Under the pieces are notes generated by a model. It did no database searches. It saw nothing but the letters and a program-made list of their open reading frames with translations, and was not told the origin of the DNA. 60,000 bases of DNA, taken from positions 18,093,075 to 18,153,074 of the forward strand of contig NC_064038.1 in assembly GCF_932526225.1 (NCBI RefSeq), written 5' to 3'. Source of the stretch: Nematostella vectensis. Its lineage: Eukaryota; Cnidaria; Anthozoa; Actiniaria; Edwardsiidae. The stretch's first letter is position 1, and the number at the start of each line of letters is the position of its first letter. The position numbers and the translations under genes are program-made. Below are positions 20,345-35,300 of this stretch, in pieces.

Positions 20345-23300
20345 CTGAAGGGGAAAAAATGTTTATGACAAAACACTTTAGCCACATAAGCATACAGTAG
20401 CGGGGTGGGGGCAATAATGGCCATCAATTAATAATATTATTAATGATAATAATTGATAATGATAATGATAGCGGAGCTCCATAGGTATGGGGAAATGGTA
20501 TATAACTATGCGACTTTTGGTCATCGCGCGGGTAGCCTGTGCTCGCCCGCTAGCCAATTTTGCGATAATTTCGCTATACGTCTCCCAACAAAAAAAAAAA
20601 AAAATTAAAAATGAATACACTTTTGCACTATCTGGGATTGCTAAATCCGTTAGAGAACCCTCACAGTTACAGTAAAAACCTACAATAATTTGAATTTCTG
20701 TATTTTGTGCTTGCACTATCACGGGAACCCTGCGTCTAAATTTTTCGCGCGTTTTTGCTCTTGCAACTCGCGGCCAACACAGTGAATATTGTTTTTTGCA
20801 TTATTTTTTCGTCGTGGCTGAAACCAAGAAAAAAAAAATCGATAAACTTAACACTTTTATTAAATAAAGACGTACAAACGATGGACGGAAGGACAAGCGA
20901 TGGGTTTCGGAAAAGGAGGTAAGTAAGACTTTATTTTTAGCGTTTCGCAGGATTAAAACTCCTTGTGTTGACATTTTTCTAGCAACCTAATTTAAGTGTA
21001 CTCACTCAAGCATTCTTAACTTATTTATTTAAGCTTGTTATAAGTACAAACCTTACCTAACGAGTAATTCAGCTAGGTTGTTCACCATTATTTCCATAAA
21101 AAAACAATAGGGAAATCATGTGGTAATTGTTTTTTTCAATCAAAGAAAATGTTGTTAAATACAAGAAATAAGCTACTCCAGCTTTCTTTTGTGAAAGATA
21201 TCAAGGGACGGTATTAGTAATTTTGTTAATACAAAGAACATTTGACATGACCATAAGATACTTTACTGTCATAAAATTCTTGACTTCAGAAAAAAAGTTT
21301 CATATTTAAGGTTATTTTACCTACAAATTTCCCTTTATGCCTATGATCCTTTTTACAATATTCCACATGAAAATATCTTGAATATCCCTGGGCACCTCAA
21401 TGTTTTGATACAGTTTTGACTCAAATGCTGTTTTCCAAACTTTTTCAGGTGAATCCACCCACAAAAGAAGCTCCAAACAAGCTGCCAGCTTGGGGACATG
21501 ATGTTAGGGCAGGATGTACGTATAAGGCATTGCATATTGCTGCATTAAGTTAATGCAGCTAAGGGAAAAGTAGGATAACTTGAGTAACAAAAAGATAGAT
21601 TAATAGTTTTGCAAATGAAAACTTGTTATAAAATACTGTACCAGACTAATATAATAAACAAATATTTAAAGATAAATTTTGAAACCAAGTTAGAATGATC
21701 TATTCAATTCACCTAGATGGGAGTAGGGAGATGTGCTTTATGGGTGAATATCGTTATAAATGTTGGAGAGAATGAAGAAAGCACCGATTTTTGCTGTAAG
21801 AAACTATAATTCAGTTTCAGTTCTTCTATTTTCCTTAATCTATTATACCTCCATAAACAACATAAGTTTTTCCAAATTAAAGAAAATTAAAAACTATCTC
21901 AAGTATCTGCTAGTAAATATATATACAAACTCATTGAAGAGGCTACCAGGTTTTCTTGGCACCTATATCTTATCTTCATTCAGAAGTCTTCATCATGGTG
22001 ATTCACATAATGCATTATGATATGGCTCAAATTGAATGTATGCTGGCCCCGCTTTTAGGCAGTGCCTAAATCTATATATTAATAATAATAACAATAGAAA
22101 CCAAAAGTCATCCATTGACTTGACACTAAATAGTCCATGTTAACATATTGACCCCTCAACCGGCCTGTAGGTACCTCCCTCAACCGGGAGGTATCTGTTT
22201 TCAGTCTGTTTTTTGTAAATTCAGCTCAAAAAAAGCCAGGAGTCAATGGGCTAATCAACCATCCCTAGATTTTAATCAAAATAACTAGACCTTTTTAGAC
22301 TTGTGCTGTGACATACACCAGTGGATTGGATCACATATATGCCATTTCTAGCAAGTGAATATCTTTAACCTAGAAAATAGAATTTTTTTTACTTGGACAT
22401 GACTGGACTCATTGATAGGGATGATATGCATAGCTTTTTTAGGAAAAAATGCCCAAGAAAACATCAGATTCAGGCAAGGTTTTGTGATAAGATTACTTTG
22501 ACGGTGAATATACAGGAAAAGTACCAAAAGTGGGTTGACACTGCTGCTTTGAATTTATAAAGGCAAATATTTTCATAGAATTTGGGCTCCCTGTGGTTTC
22601 CCCAATGGTTTTAACATAAGAATTATCTGTTAGAATATCAGCCATAACTTAAAGGAGGGTTGTTTGTCTATCAAGCAGAATTTGCTTACACTGTTGTATG
22701 CACCTAAGCTTGCGAAAAAGGCATTGTTCTCAGGCAGTGAGGCAAGCATGATTTTTAGGGTGTGTTGGTAGACACATTGACCCCTCAACCGGCCTGTACC
22801 GGCTTTGGGAAGTACCCACAACCCAAAAAATCCATAAATGCAAACTAAACACAACAAGATGAAGATACTCAGGCATCAGTCTAAGGGATAAATGGTCTTG
22901 CAGATATGCATCCAACCAAGGTGTTGGCATCTACTCTTAAGCCAAATAATAGCACAGGTTCTTTGACAAATCTCAAATCGAATAAGGAGAGAAAAGCAGA
23001 ATCACCCCTCTCAATAAAACGCTCAAAATACCACACAAGGAAGAGAGATCAGCAAACACAGCTCAAGACACAAATAGATACCTTTATTCTGATCCTCCAG
23101 GTACATTTCCATGGCATCAAAACACAATGTCCACTCCTTGAAGGATTGTACAACCACGAAGATGTCTTTACGTTTTGCAAAGCATTCTGGGAGATCCAGG
23201 GGAAAATTTACGAGGGGAGGGCCAGTCAACACTCCTCTCCCCAAAGTCAGATGGTTTTTTAGAAGTCTTTTTACCCCGAAGCCAAACAAATCTATTCCAG

Positions 23301-26300
23301 GTCATACAGACCCAGAATAGCAGTGTAAACAATTTTGGAATCAATTTGGTTTCAGAAAAGACAGCATTTAGGAGAGCTGTGGTGATTCATTAGAAAATTA
23401 TTTTCTCATCCAGGCAAAGCCAAACAAGAAAAAATCATCATGAATCCACCTTTGCTTGCAAATATCCATAAGCAAAGCACTCAATTATGCCCCAAAAGAC
23501 TTCATGATGTCCTGAGACACTCTCCTAATATGCTCATAGCTGTATTTTTGATGAAAAATACAAGCAACCATCAACTTGTGCTGGCTTCAGCACAACGACG
23601 AGGGATTAAAAGTGGGGACCGCAAAGCACTGTTGGAAAGTTTGGATACCGCTGACTAGGTGCAGCTGTTTGACCTTGACAGGCTGTATAAAACTCAGAAT
23701 AGGGGGGGGAGGTATCTGTTTTCAGTCTGTTTTTTGTAAATTCAGCTCAAAAATAGCCAGGAGTCAATGGGTTAAGAATACCAGATTTGGCCCTGTATTT
23801 GAACAGGGAGGGGGTTGTGACCCATTTAGTGGCCTATTTTTCAATTATCGGAGTGGACCTTTCAAGTGAATGGGGAGATTCTTCCAAACACCTGTGGGCC
23901 TGATACTAAAAGAACTTCCTGGCTATTGGCCTGGTACTACAAGAACTTCCTGGCCACGGGCCTGGTACTAAAAGAACTTCCTGGCTATTGGCCTGGTACT
24001 ACAAGAACTTCCTGGCTATGGGCCTGATACTACAAGAACTTCCTGGCTATGGTCCTGGTACTACAAGAACTTCCTGGCTATGGGCCTGATACTGCAAGAA
24101 CTTCCTGGCTATTGGCCTGGTACTACAAGAACTTCCTGGCTATAGGCCTGGTACTAAAATAACTTCCTGGCTATTGGTAACTTACTCCTTGCTTACTTAC
24201 TTGCTACTGTTAACCTTATTCACCTTGGTTAGTTCAGCTTGAATTGTTGTCTGTACATCAGGATAGTTCACCAGGTACACAATACTCCACTTGAGGGTAG
24301 CTGCTGTTGTCTCGTATCCTGCCGCCATCATATCATATAAGCTGCCAATCAAGTAATCGTCAGATAGCAGAGCTTTCTTTTCCTCCTCATTTTCATGTTC
24401 GGCTTCAGACCTGGCCTTCAGAAGACCCATCATGAGATTATCAACTTGTTTAGTGTCATAATGTGCTTTTCCCTCTTCTAGAACTCTTCTTATAATTCCC
24501 AGCACTGTATCAAAATCTGCTTGATTCTCCTTATAAGCACTGAATGGGAAATATCTCGTAAAGTAAAACAAATCAAGGAGAAACAGTTGATCATTCAATT
24601 CAGTGTCTCCAAATGATTTGTTGGTCAGTTTAAGAAATGTTTTGAAATCTTTGTGCCAAGACCCAAAGTATTTCCCAAATGTAATTCCACAGATCACATC
24701 AGCGATGCTTGTCATGAGTATATCTGAGGGGTCAAAAGGTTGTTCTTTTTGGTATTCGAGAAACTTAAGCAGCTTTTTTGCTTGTTCGCCAACACAGGAC
24801 TCCAGGAGGGGGACATTGGACACATATTGCCGCAGACAAGTGGAGAAGAGTTTGCGATGAAGTTTCCAGGCTGAACCATAGTTTCCAAAGGCAATGTCTT
24901 TACCACCTTAACAAACACAGGGTGGTATGTACTTAGCGGTAAACAAAACAAACACAGGGTGGTATGTACTTAGCGGTGAACAAAACAAACACAGGGTGGT
25001 ATGTACTTAGCGGTAAACAAAACAAACACAGGGTGGTATGTACTTAGCGGTAAACAAAACAAACACAGGGTGGTATGTACTTAGCGGTGAACAAAACAAA
25101 CACAGGGTGGTATGTACTTAGCGGTGAACAAAACAAACACAGGGTGGTATGTACTTAGGGGTAAACAAAACAAACACAGGGTGGTATGTACTTAGTGGTA
25201 AACAAAACAAACACAGGGTGGTATGTACTTAGTGGTAAACAAAACAAACACAGGGTGGTATGTACTAAGCGGAAAACAAAACAAACACAGGGTGGTATGT
25301 ACTTAGTGGTAAACAAAACAAACACAGGGTGGTATGTACTTAGCGGTAAACAAAACAAACACAGGGTGGTATGTACTTAGCGGTAAACAAAACAAACACA
25401 GGGTGGTATGTACTTAGCGGTAAACAAAACAAACACAGGGTGGTATGTACTTAGCGGTAAACAAAACAAACACAGGGTGGTATGTACTTAGCGGTAAACA
25501 AGACAAACACAGGGTGGTATGTACTTAGCGGTAAACAAAACAAACACAGGGTCCCCCCCTCCCCCATCACCTTTACAACAGACTTGTGTACTCACCTAAT
25601 GTCTCCACACCGACAACAGAGGTGTGTACTCACCTAATGTCTTCCCCTCCCCCCACACTTTACAACAGACTTGTGTACCCACCTGATGTCTCCACACTGA
25701 CAACAGAGGTGTGTACTCACCTAATGTCTTCCCCTCCCCCCACACTTTACAACAGACTTGTGTACCCACCTAATGTCTCCACACTGACAACAGAGGTGTG
25801 TACTCACCTAATGTCTTCCCCTCCCCCCACACTTTACAACAGACTTGTGTACTCACCTAATGTCTCCACACTGACAACAGAGGTGTTTACTCACCTAATG
25901 TCTTCCCCTCCCCCCACACTTTACAACAGACTTGTGTACTCACCTAATGTCTCCACACTGACAACAGAGGTGTGTACTCACCTAATGTCTTCCCCTCCCC
26001 CCACACTTTACAACAGACTTGTGTACTCACCTAATGTCTCCACACTGACAACAGAGGTGTGTACTCACCTAATGTCTTCCCCTCCCCCCACACTTTACAA
26101 CAGACTTGTGTACTCACCTAATGTCTCCACACTGACAACAGAGGTGTGTACTCACCTAATGTCTTCCCCTCCCCCCACACTTTACAACAGACTTGTGTAC
26201 CCACCTGATGTCTCCACACTGACAACAGAGGTGTGTACTCACCTAATGTCTTCCCCTCCCCCACACTTTACAACAGACTTGTGTACCCACCTAATGTCTC

Positions 26301-29300
26301 CACACTGACAACAGAGGTGTGTACTCACCTAATGTCTTCCCTCCCCCCACACTTTACAACAGACTTGTGTACTCACCTAATGTCTCCACACTGACAACAG
26401 AGGTGTGTACTCACCTAATGTCTTCCCCTCCCCCCACACTTTACAACAGACTTGTGTACTCACCTAATGTCTCCACACTGACAACAGAGGTGTGTACTCA
26501 CCTAATGTCTTCCCCTCCCCCCACACTTTACAACAGACTTGTGTACTCACCTAATGTCTCCACACTGACAACAGAGGTGTGTACTCACCTAATGTCTTCC
26601 CCTCCCCCCACACTTTACAACAGACTTGTGTACCCACCTAATGTCTCCACACTGACAACAGAGGTGTGTACTCACCTAATGTCTTCCCTCCCCCCACACT
26701 TTACAACAGACTTGTGTACTCACCTAATGTCTCCACACTGACAACAGAGGTGTGTACTCACCTAATGTCTTCCCCTCCCCCCACACTTTACAACAGACTT
26801 GTGTACCCACCTAATGTCTCCACATTGACAACAGAGGTGTGTACTCACCTAATGTCTTCCCCTCCCCCCACACTTTACAACAGACTTGTGTACCCACCTG
26901 ATGTCTCCACACTGACAACAGAGGTGTGTACTCACCTAATGTCTTCCCCTCCCCCACACTTTACAACAGACTTGTGTACCCACCTAATGTCTCCACACTG
27001 ACAACAGAGGTGTGTACTCACCTAATGTCTTCCCTCCCCCCACACTTTACAACAGACTTGTGTACTCACCTAATGTCTCCACACTGACAACAGAGGTGTG
27101 TACTCACCTAATGTCTTCCCCTCCCCCCACACTTTACAACAGACTTGTGTACTCACCTAATGTCTCCACACTGACAACAGAGGTGTGTACTCACCTAATG
27201 TCTTCCCCTCCCCCCACACTTTACAACAGACTTGTGTACTCACCTAATGTCTCCACACTGACAACAGAGGTGTGTACTCACCTAATGTCTTCCCCTCCCC
27301 CCACACTTTACAACAGACTTGTGTACCCACCTAATGTCTCCACACTGACAACAGAGGTGTGTACTCACCTAATGTCTTCCCTCCCCCCACACTTTACAAC
27401 AGACTTGTGTACTCACCTAATGTCTCCACACTGACAACAGAGGTGTGTACTCACCTAATGTCTTCCCCTCCCCCCACACTTTACAACAGACTTGTGTACC
27501 CACCTAATGTCTCCACATTGACAACAGAGGTGTGTACTCACCTAATGTCTTCCCCTCCCCCCACACTTTACAACAGACTTGTGTACCCACCTGATGTCTC
27601 CACACCGACAACAGAGGTGTGTACTCACCTAATGTCTTCCCCTCCCCCCACACTTTACAACAGACTTGTGTACCCACCTAATGTCTCCACCAAGAAACTA
27701 TAAAATGGGGGTCTCCCAGCATAATCAGCACTCTTGGAGATGAGGATTTCTTTAATAGCCTCTGGAGTACCAGCCTGAACAACCTTCCAGCTACCAACTT
27801 GGAATGAAAAAACCTCACCATACTTTTGCTTGAGACTAAGAGAAGGCAAAAAGATACCTTTATTAGGATTTTATTGCAACAGGCTCACAAACTGTGTTAT
27901 AAGGGAACCTTGGGGAAGTGATTTTTGATTTGCTGAAAAGCTAGGGCATGTGTAGGACATGTGATCAACAAAAAAAGATGACATACTCTATGACAATTAC
28001 ATACTCTATAAAATGGCGTAATACAACAGTACCATTTCTTTTCCTTGCACACTATCTGCCAATATCCCAGACGCCAGAAGGGTTTATTTTAACTTATAGC
28101 ATGGCACGAGGGGAATTTAGTGATTAAATGTCCCCGCAACCGAGGGATGATTAGGGAAGTCCCAACGCCGCAATCAGAGGGACATTTAATCACTAAATTA
28201 CCTGAGATGCCATGCTATTACTTTGTAATCTTACGTTATATGAGCGAACACTGTTAAATGAATTGACGCTTTTGTATGCATCGTTTTTTACCTCTCTAGA
28301 GACCACCCTATTTAATTGCACAAACAATCTTAAATGAATATTCACACATTCAAAATTATTTTAAAAAAAATACAATCAGCTCTACAGTTTTGTTCTTTGA
28401 CGTCATAAGTATGCATGCGTACAGAAATCAAAATCATCCCACAGGGATCCAGTCCTTGTTAAGGTATCACAAGATCAAGTACCCTGCCCTCTTGGCGCAG
28501 GGTCTATTCCTGGGCTAAGCAGGTTGCTGCCTTTTATTTGTTTCCCTGGTGGAAACTAGAAGACAAGCACCTTGGTTCAAAATTTCTCTCAGACAATGAT
28601 GTAGAGGGAAATTCAGAAGACAAATTATTCTTTTGTCATTAATGCGTGAGGGAAATTTTGAAACTAAATCTGCCTCATCATTTATACATTAGGGAAATTT
28701 AGAACCATCTATTGTTGTCAAGGGAATTTTGCTTGTAATCGTTTCTCAGAAAACAAAAGATTCCGAGGTGATCATGGTAATATTTACTAAATATAAATCT
28801 TAATATCTCGCAAATGTATATCAGAATTGTAAAAGCACATTTAAGAACAAGAAAAATGGAAATAATTGTTAGGATTCAATAAATTTGAGTGTTGTAATCC
28901 ATTTCATTAGTGTTTTACCAAAAAGTAATTTCAACACAAAAAAATTTGCTCTTAAATGACAGAGTAGTATGTCATTTTTAACTGCACAAAAGTTCTCCTA
29001 TGTTCTTATTTTCGCCATTTTACCACAGGGTACCCAATTATCATATATTATTAAAAAGATATTAACTGAGATTGTACTGTAATAATATTGATTGAATATA
29101 TTATTCTGAATATGATTAAAATAAGTTTGTTATTGGAGAACCAAAACCAAAATTATTTTGCGTAGCGTACATCATTTTTTCTTCCGCTTCACCACAGGGT
29201 ACCTATAATAACAACAATAAGAGTTACAACGCCGTATGTTCGGGCATGTTATGTATAATAACAACAAGAGTTGCAACGCTGTATTTTCAGGCGTGTGATG

Positions 29301-32300
29301 TATAATAACAATAAGAGTTACAACGCCATATTTTCAGGCGTGTGATGTATAATAACAACAATAAGAGTTACAACGCCATATTTTCGGGCGTGTGATGTAT
29401 AATAACAACAATAAGAGTTACAACGCTGTATTTTCGGGCGTGTGATGTATATATTATAATAATCACTTTGAAAAATAGACAAAACATATATTCGACTTAA
29501 ATGTCAATAAAACATGGGAAAAGTAATCAAATTCATGGGAAAAGTCATAAAATAACATGAGGATGCTATTTACATCATCCTCAGAGAAATCTGGCATAGA
29601 ACCCCAGTAGACGAGACGGACAATAACAAAAAGCATAGAATTATCATGGGACACTTCCAAATACGAATATCTGTGCAGCAACAGCAAATTGAGAACTCAA
29701 CCATAGCATGTAAAAATGCAATATTTTTTTATACATTTCAGTAGTCACTAATTAACTTGAGACATTGAACCAACACACTTCGATCACAGTCTACCGAGGA
29801 CGCCGGTGTAAGCACTGTAAAAAAGCTCCAAACTGCATTTGCTTTTTTTAACTCAATTTTAGTATGTTATATTTCATTGTGAATGGGGTTTGAACTCTCC
29901 ACTCAAACCATACAAAGTGTTAAAGAGTTTGCTGTCTAGCATTATCAATCTATCTTTTTTTGTTTCGCAAGCCCCCAAAAATAAAGAAACCAACCATTAT
30001 GTCTTTAAAAGAGAGAAAAACGTATGAATTAATGCACACTACATAGTGCTTACTTTGCATGGCAAAGTGTGTCTCAGCCTCTATGAATTCAAGACTGGTT
30101 TCAAAACTGGTTTTTGTTATTATCGCTTTTTACACAACATTAAATATTTTCTTTGTTATGCTTTTGTGTGTATGCGTCTTGAAGATCAGCAAGTCTAACC
30201 TAAAGCTTTTTAAGTTATTAAAGTTTTTGTGAGGTATTTTCGTTCGCATCTAGTCGGAAATGGTTCAAGCGTATAACGGAGGTCGAGTGGATAAATATTG
30301 ATTTCATATCTGAATGAGCATTTGAGCCGATAGTACTTCGGCAGGGGATCGAGTAATTATTGATCTGTTATCACCAGAAATTTATCCGCCAAAGGACAAA
30401 ATGGCGACCGGCTATCTCTGCTTTGAAGGGAGGAATTTTCTAGCACATCCGTAGTTTCTTGAAGATATCTATCAGGAGGAATCCACAAGAATTGAATGAG
30501 TACCATTTTCTTTTTTGTTTTTCATTTATTTAAAAATCCTGAAAGAAAATGTTTAGTATAGATTCAAGTAAACTTTCTATAAAATCCATCAACATTAGTT
30601 TGGTTTTTGTAAAGTGAATTTATTAGCTTTCAAAGTCAGAGCAAGCGTAATTCTAAGTCCACTTTGCTGTGGTTCCCAATTGATCAGCCGTAGGCCAACT
30701 CTATTTTATATATTCACAAATCCTTATTTTGTTATTTAAGAGTTTTTTGTAATCCACTTCTAAATCAGCACAACTAATTCAAAAGAAACGATATTCCTGA
30801 ATTGATTTTGCTCTTAGGGCCCTACACCGAATGTAGTTGTAGAATGTCATCTCAAAGGTGGATCACACTTCCAGGTTTTTGTGTGTTTTATTTTAACTTT
30901 TGGAAAGTAACAAGTCAAATATCTATTTCATTTGTATTAGTGCCTTCAGATATGAAAAAAGGGTGTCCTTTGAATAATAAGTAATGCTTTGCTCTTATTT
31001 TTTGAGTGACCTATAGAGAACTTGGCAGGTAGGCATACCTGATCCCCCCCCCCCCCCCCTTTTGCTAATAAGATTCCTTTGAATTAAAGCAGCTGCTAAA
31101 CAACTGCTCTAGAAGCTAGATCAGGGATTGCTTTTTCTATTTCCACTCGACTATAGGTCTTTACCAAAGCCATCCTTAGTCTCACAGGAAGGACAGCTGC
31201 GCAAAAGACTATGGCATTTCATCAATAGTTATGTAAATGATGTGTCTGTTCTCAACAAACTTTATTTTAGGACAAAAATTATTTTAGGACATGTAAGGAA
31301 AACTACGTTCACATTTGGCATTTAGACAATTTAACAGGTATTCTAAGCCATTGTACAGTTGTTAATTACACTGTAAATACACAAGGCCATGCCATAGCTT
31401 GGAAGGCTTTCATGAAAAAGATGAACTCTCATATCAAGGATTTTTATGACTGCTTCAAGCTACAAAAATGCTAATTAGGCGGGAGTCTCAAGATTTTGGA
31501 CCCCTTCTCCCGCTCTCGCGTTGAGCACCAAATCTCCCGCTTTTTAGCTATTTTTATTGCTTCCGAAAAATTATTCTATAGAAAATTGTCATTTTGCCTA
31601 TTTTCTATAATTGAAAATATTTGAAACAATAATTCCTTTGCGTAGCACACTTAATCTAACACCCTCGTGAGATCAATACGTGGATTTGTTCGTGAGAGCT
31701 TTCTATACTGCAAACGCCTGCAAGGCTAAACCCACCACTTCCCCCCAAAAAATGAATATACCCCACCCCTCCACCCAAAAATTTTCAAGCCTTAAGATTT
31801 TCAGAGGTTGACAGGTATGCGAATCCCGCCAAAATTATTTCTTTAGAGAGTCTCTAGCTAATCATAGAAGCCCATTTTTTTTGCTGCAGTGTTTTTTTTT
31901 ATCTTCCACTTTTAGTTGTTTTTCTTTCTAAATCTAATAATCAGTCTACAGAACAGATGCACATTTGCATAAGCCACTGTCTGGCGTCCTCGATTCCATG
32001 CGACGCCATTTTAAGTCATCGTTTCACAGGGATGAGATAACTTATCAAGCTTACTACCTAGCTCAATGATAATAAACCCAAGCCTGTACTTGAGCACAAA
32101 CTTTGAAACATTTCAATGTTTAGCGTGAGCTACTTTTCTAGCCGAATTTTTTCACATTTTTTTCAGGAAACGCAGTAAAAATATTGATATGGTGGAAGAG
32201 AGCTTCTGGGGAGAAATACGACCGAACAGTGCATTTGGGGGTTTGGGTTGAAGGCTGTTCTACTCAAAGTTTCTAAGCTGATCGCCAAACTTCGTAAATC

Positions 32301-35300
32301 ATTTACTTTAACATGGTCATTTTTTAGAAATCTTGAAGATCGGACGTATGTGGTTCTTTCCTTCACTAAAATTTATAGCATTATTGTTCACAACAACAAA
32401 TAACAATTTCAAAGGCGCATTACGCCTTTCTGGTCATTTAAAGCTTCAATTTAAAATTATAAAATTAACTATTAGTTGGCTCACGGGGGTTTACCTTTGA
32501 TCTAGCATACGGTTGATGTGACAAAGGCTGTCTGATTTGCAACCACAGCTAAAAATGGGTCTTCTTACTTTTTTTTTCACTAACCTTTTTGTAGCACTGC
32601 AACATGCACTGCGTGTTTTAAATTACTTTTTAAACAACGACTCTCTCAATTTTAACTGCTTTAACCTGACAAATTAAGGACTATGGGTGACATGACAGTT
32701 TGATTACCTATTTTGCAAGTATTTTTTTTTGGTTAATATCAATCCTTGTTCATATGTTTACATTTTGATTCGATTGAATTGCTTTGCTTAAAAGCTGGTA
32801 AAACAACTTTCACAAACAGACAGGCATAGCCAACCTCACAGTCAGTCTCCAGTCAATCCCAGTAACTAGCTCGAATATTTTCACGATTTATCACCTCCTG
32901 TAATTGTCCTATAATTGTCTTATATCCTAGAATAAAGGTCACAATAAACTCTCATTGCTTTGTGGTGTGTATTTATTCAGAATAACCGGTATTTCTAACG
33001 TTTGAGCAGTTGAGGGGTTCCGCGTTACGTTAGAAATACCGGTTATTCTGAATACAATACACATCACAAAGCAAAGCCTCCTTTTTCTTAACGCGTTTAT
33101 TAGCGGAGCCAGCGCGGCCGCAGGCCGCCCGCGGAGCTCCATAGGTATAGAAATGTGGTAAGTTATGCGACTTGGTTTTGTGGTCATCGCGCGGTTACCC
33201 TGTGATGTCACAAATCAGCCACCCAGCCAGTAATCCAGTCGCGCAACTCTCAGGCCCCTCTCGGTCTTACGCTTTTATGTGTTTTTAGTTCAAAGTTAAA
33301 CAAGTTAAACAAGTTAAACAAGTTAAACAAGGATGTGTATTGGCACCAACCCTCTTCAACATCTTCTTCTCCGTCCTTCTGAGACATGCATTTGGCTCTG
33401 CTGATGAAGGCATCCTTCTACGTACTCGCTCAGACGGGAAACTATTCAATCCAGCGAGACTACGTGCTAAGACCAAAGTCCGCAAGTGCACGATACGTGA
33501 TCTTCTCTTCGCTGACGATGCTGCTTTGGTTGCACACAGTGAGAGTGAGCTACAGTCCCTTTTGGACCGTTTCTCGAACGCTTGTGCGGACTTCAGTCTT
33601 GCAATCAGCCTTAAGAAGACGAAAGTGATGCACCTAGGCTCTGAAATTGCGCCTACTTTTACCATCAACGACTTCACCCTAGATGTTGTTCCTCAGTTTA
33701 CCTACCTTGGCTCCACCACCTCCGCCAACGGATGCCTCGATGTCGAACTCGGCAAAAGAATCGGTAAAGCAGTGACAACAATGACAAAGCTTTCCTCTCG
33801 AGTGTGGGAGAACAAGAAACTTACCATCTCGACGAAGATCACCGTATATCGCGCCTGCATTTTGAGTACTCTCCTATACGGAAGCGAATCTTGGACCACC
33901 TACGCGCGGCAGGAGAAGCGATTAAATACCTTCCATATGCGATGTCTTCGCCGCATCCTCGGTATCCATTGGTCGGATAAAGTTACGAATAACGAGGTCC
34001 TCGAAAGATCAGGTTTACCGACGCTTTTTACCCTACTTCGTCAACGCAGGTTGAGGTGGCTAGGCCACGTTTGTCGAATGGAAAATGGCCGTATTCCCAA
34101 AGATCTTCTTTACGGCGAACTTGCACACGGATCAAGACCTGTAGGACGCCCGAAGCTCCGCTTCAAGGACTCATGCAAGCGTGATATGCTCGCAATCGGC
34201 CTCGACGTGGACAACTGGGAGAAGCTTGCCGAGGATCGCAGCAGATGGAGGTCTGAATGTGCTGCCGCACTCAACTCAGGGGAGTTAGAGCTGAAAAGAG
34301 AGGCCGAAGAGAGAAGGCAGAGGAGAAAGGCATCCGAAATTCGAACTGGATCAAACCCATCTCAGACGTCTGTCCTCGTTTGTCGTTCATGTGGTCGCAC
34401 ATGTGCTTCGCGCATCGGGCTTTTTAGTCATGGAAAGAAATGCCAACGTTCATCGCGCTGATGTCATGGACACTGACTGTCCGAAGACTGCCTACTAGTT
34501 CAAAGTTCGTATGTTCACAGAAAAAAAGGCAGTATTTAATGAGAAAATATGCGGATTCAAATGGACTGAAGTCATTTAGAAACCGTTTTGTCTGAAGTAC
34601 GAGTCGATAGTAAAATCTACCCTAGTATTCGTGAATCCCGCCCGTCGCAACAGCTAAAAAGAGGACTATAGAGGAGGACTATGGAGGATCTACATTACCA
34701 TTATATATTCATTCACGTCTAAATTTATGTAAGGAGATCCTGAGAAGAAAGGGCCTTGATGTTTGTTTTCAGCTATAAAAATCATTCGCTTGTGTCGACG
34801 AGTTCCTTGCTAGCAGAAATCCGACAACTTCACAGTTTACAACAAAAGCGAACAACACAACAACAACAGAAAGCGAAAAAAAAAACTGCCAAGGTGAGTT
34901 TTAGACGACGATTTGTATTGAGAATATGAAAGTTATTTTTCTTTTATTGTTGTGCTTTTATAATGCTCGTTTGTTCGGGTTTTTTTTTCCATAACCAATC
35001 GCTCAGACACCGTACCAGCTTTAGTTTGACGTCAAGATGCCATATCAAAGTCATATATCCTTGTTTTGATTTAAATACGTAAATACTTACAAGTTCTATA
35101 AATTCAGGCGTATATTCCTCACGGTAAGTACGAATTTAACGACAGAAATACGTAGTAGTCTAGTTACTGTATCAATGCCACTTAGCTTGTTGGATTTATA
35201 CATTTGTTTCTAGAGTTTGCTTTGAGAATTCGTGGTCTAATCAAACATGTTTAGCATAACACATCCTTTGATATTCTTTGTTCTCTCTATACTTTATTGA

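Larger units (their letters stand above)
20345..22772. other. P450 intron 3, left part
   Basis: About 2.4 kb. Holds the GCGGAGCTCCATAGGTAT repeat (20473-20540, again near 33133), a 36-bp hairpin motif ending at about 22080, and a 107-bp TTAA-type element at 22144-22250. Otherwise AT-rich with no exon. Confidence 0.6.

Noticed and set aside
22906-23262. 118-140 codon frame in the 1-kb elements as transposase
   Set aside because: No DDD-type residues or piggyBac blocks; differs from the well-kept 72-codon frame in being broken in other copies.
25586-27703. Series of repeated open frames encoding LTTEVCTHLMSSPPPTLYNR-like units
   Set aside because: Product of an 87-bp repeat whose length is divisible by three; antisense to the P450 and within its intron.
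32163-32366. 67-codon minus-strand frame near 32.2 kb
   Set aside because: No domain, no splice partners in phase with the P450; AT-rich intron noise.
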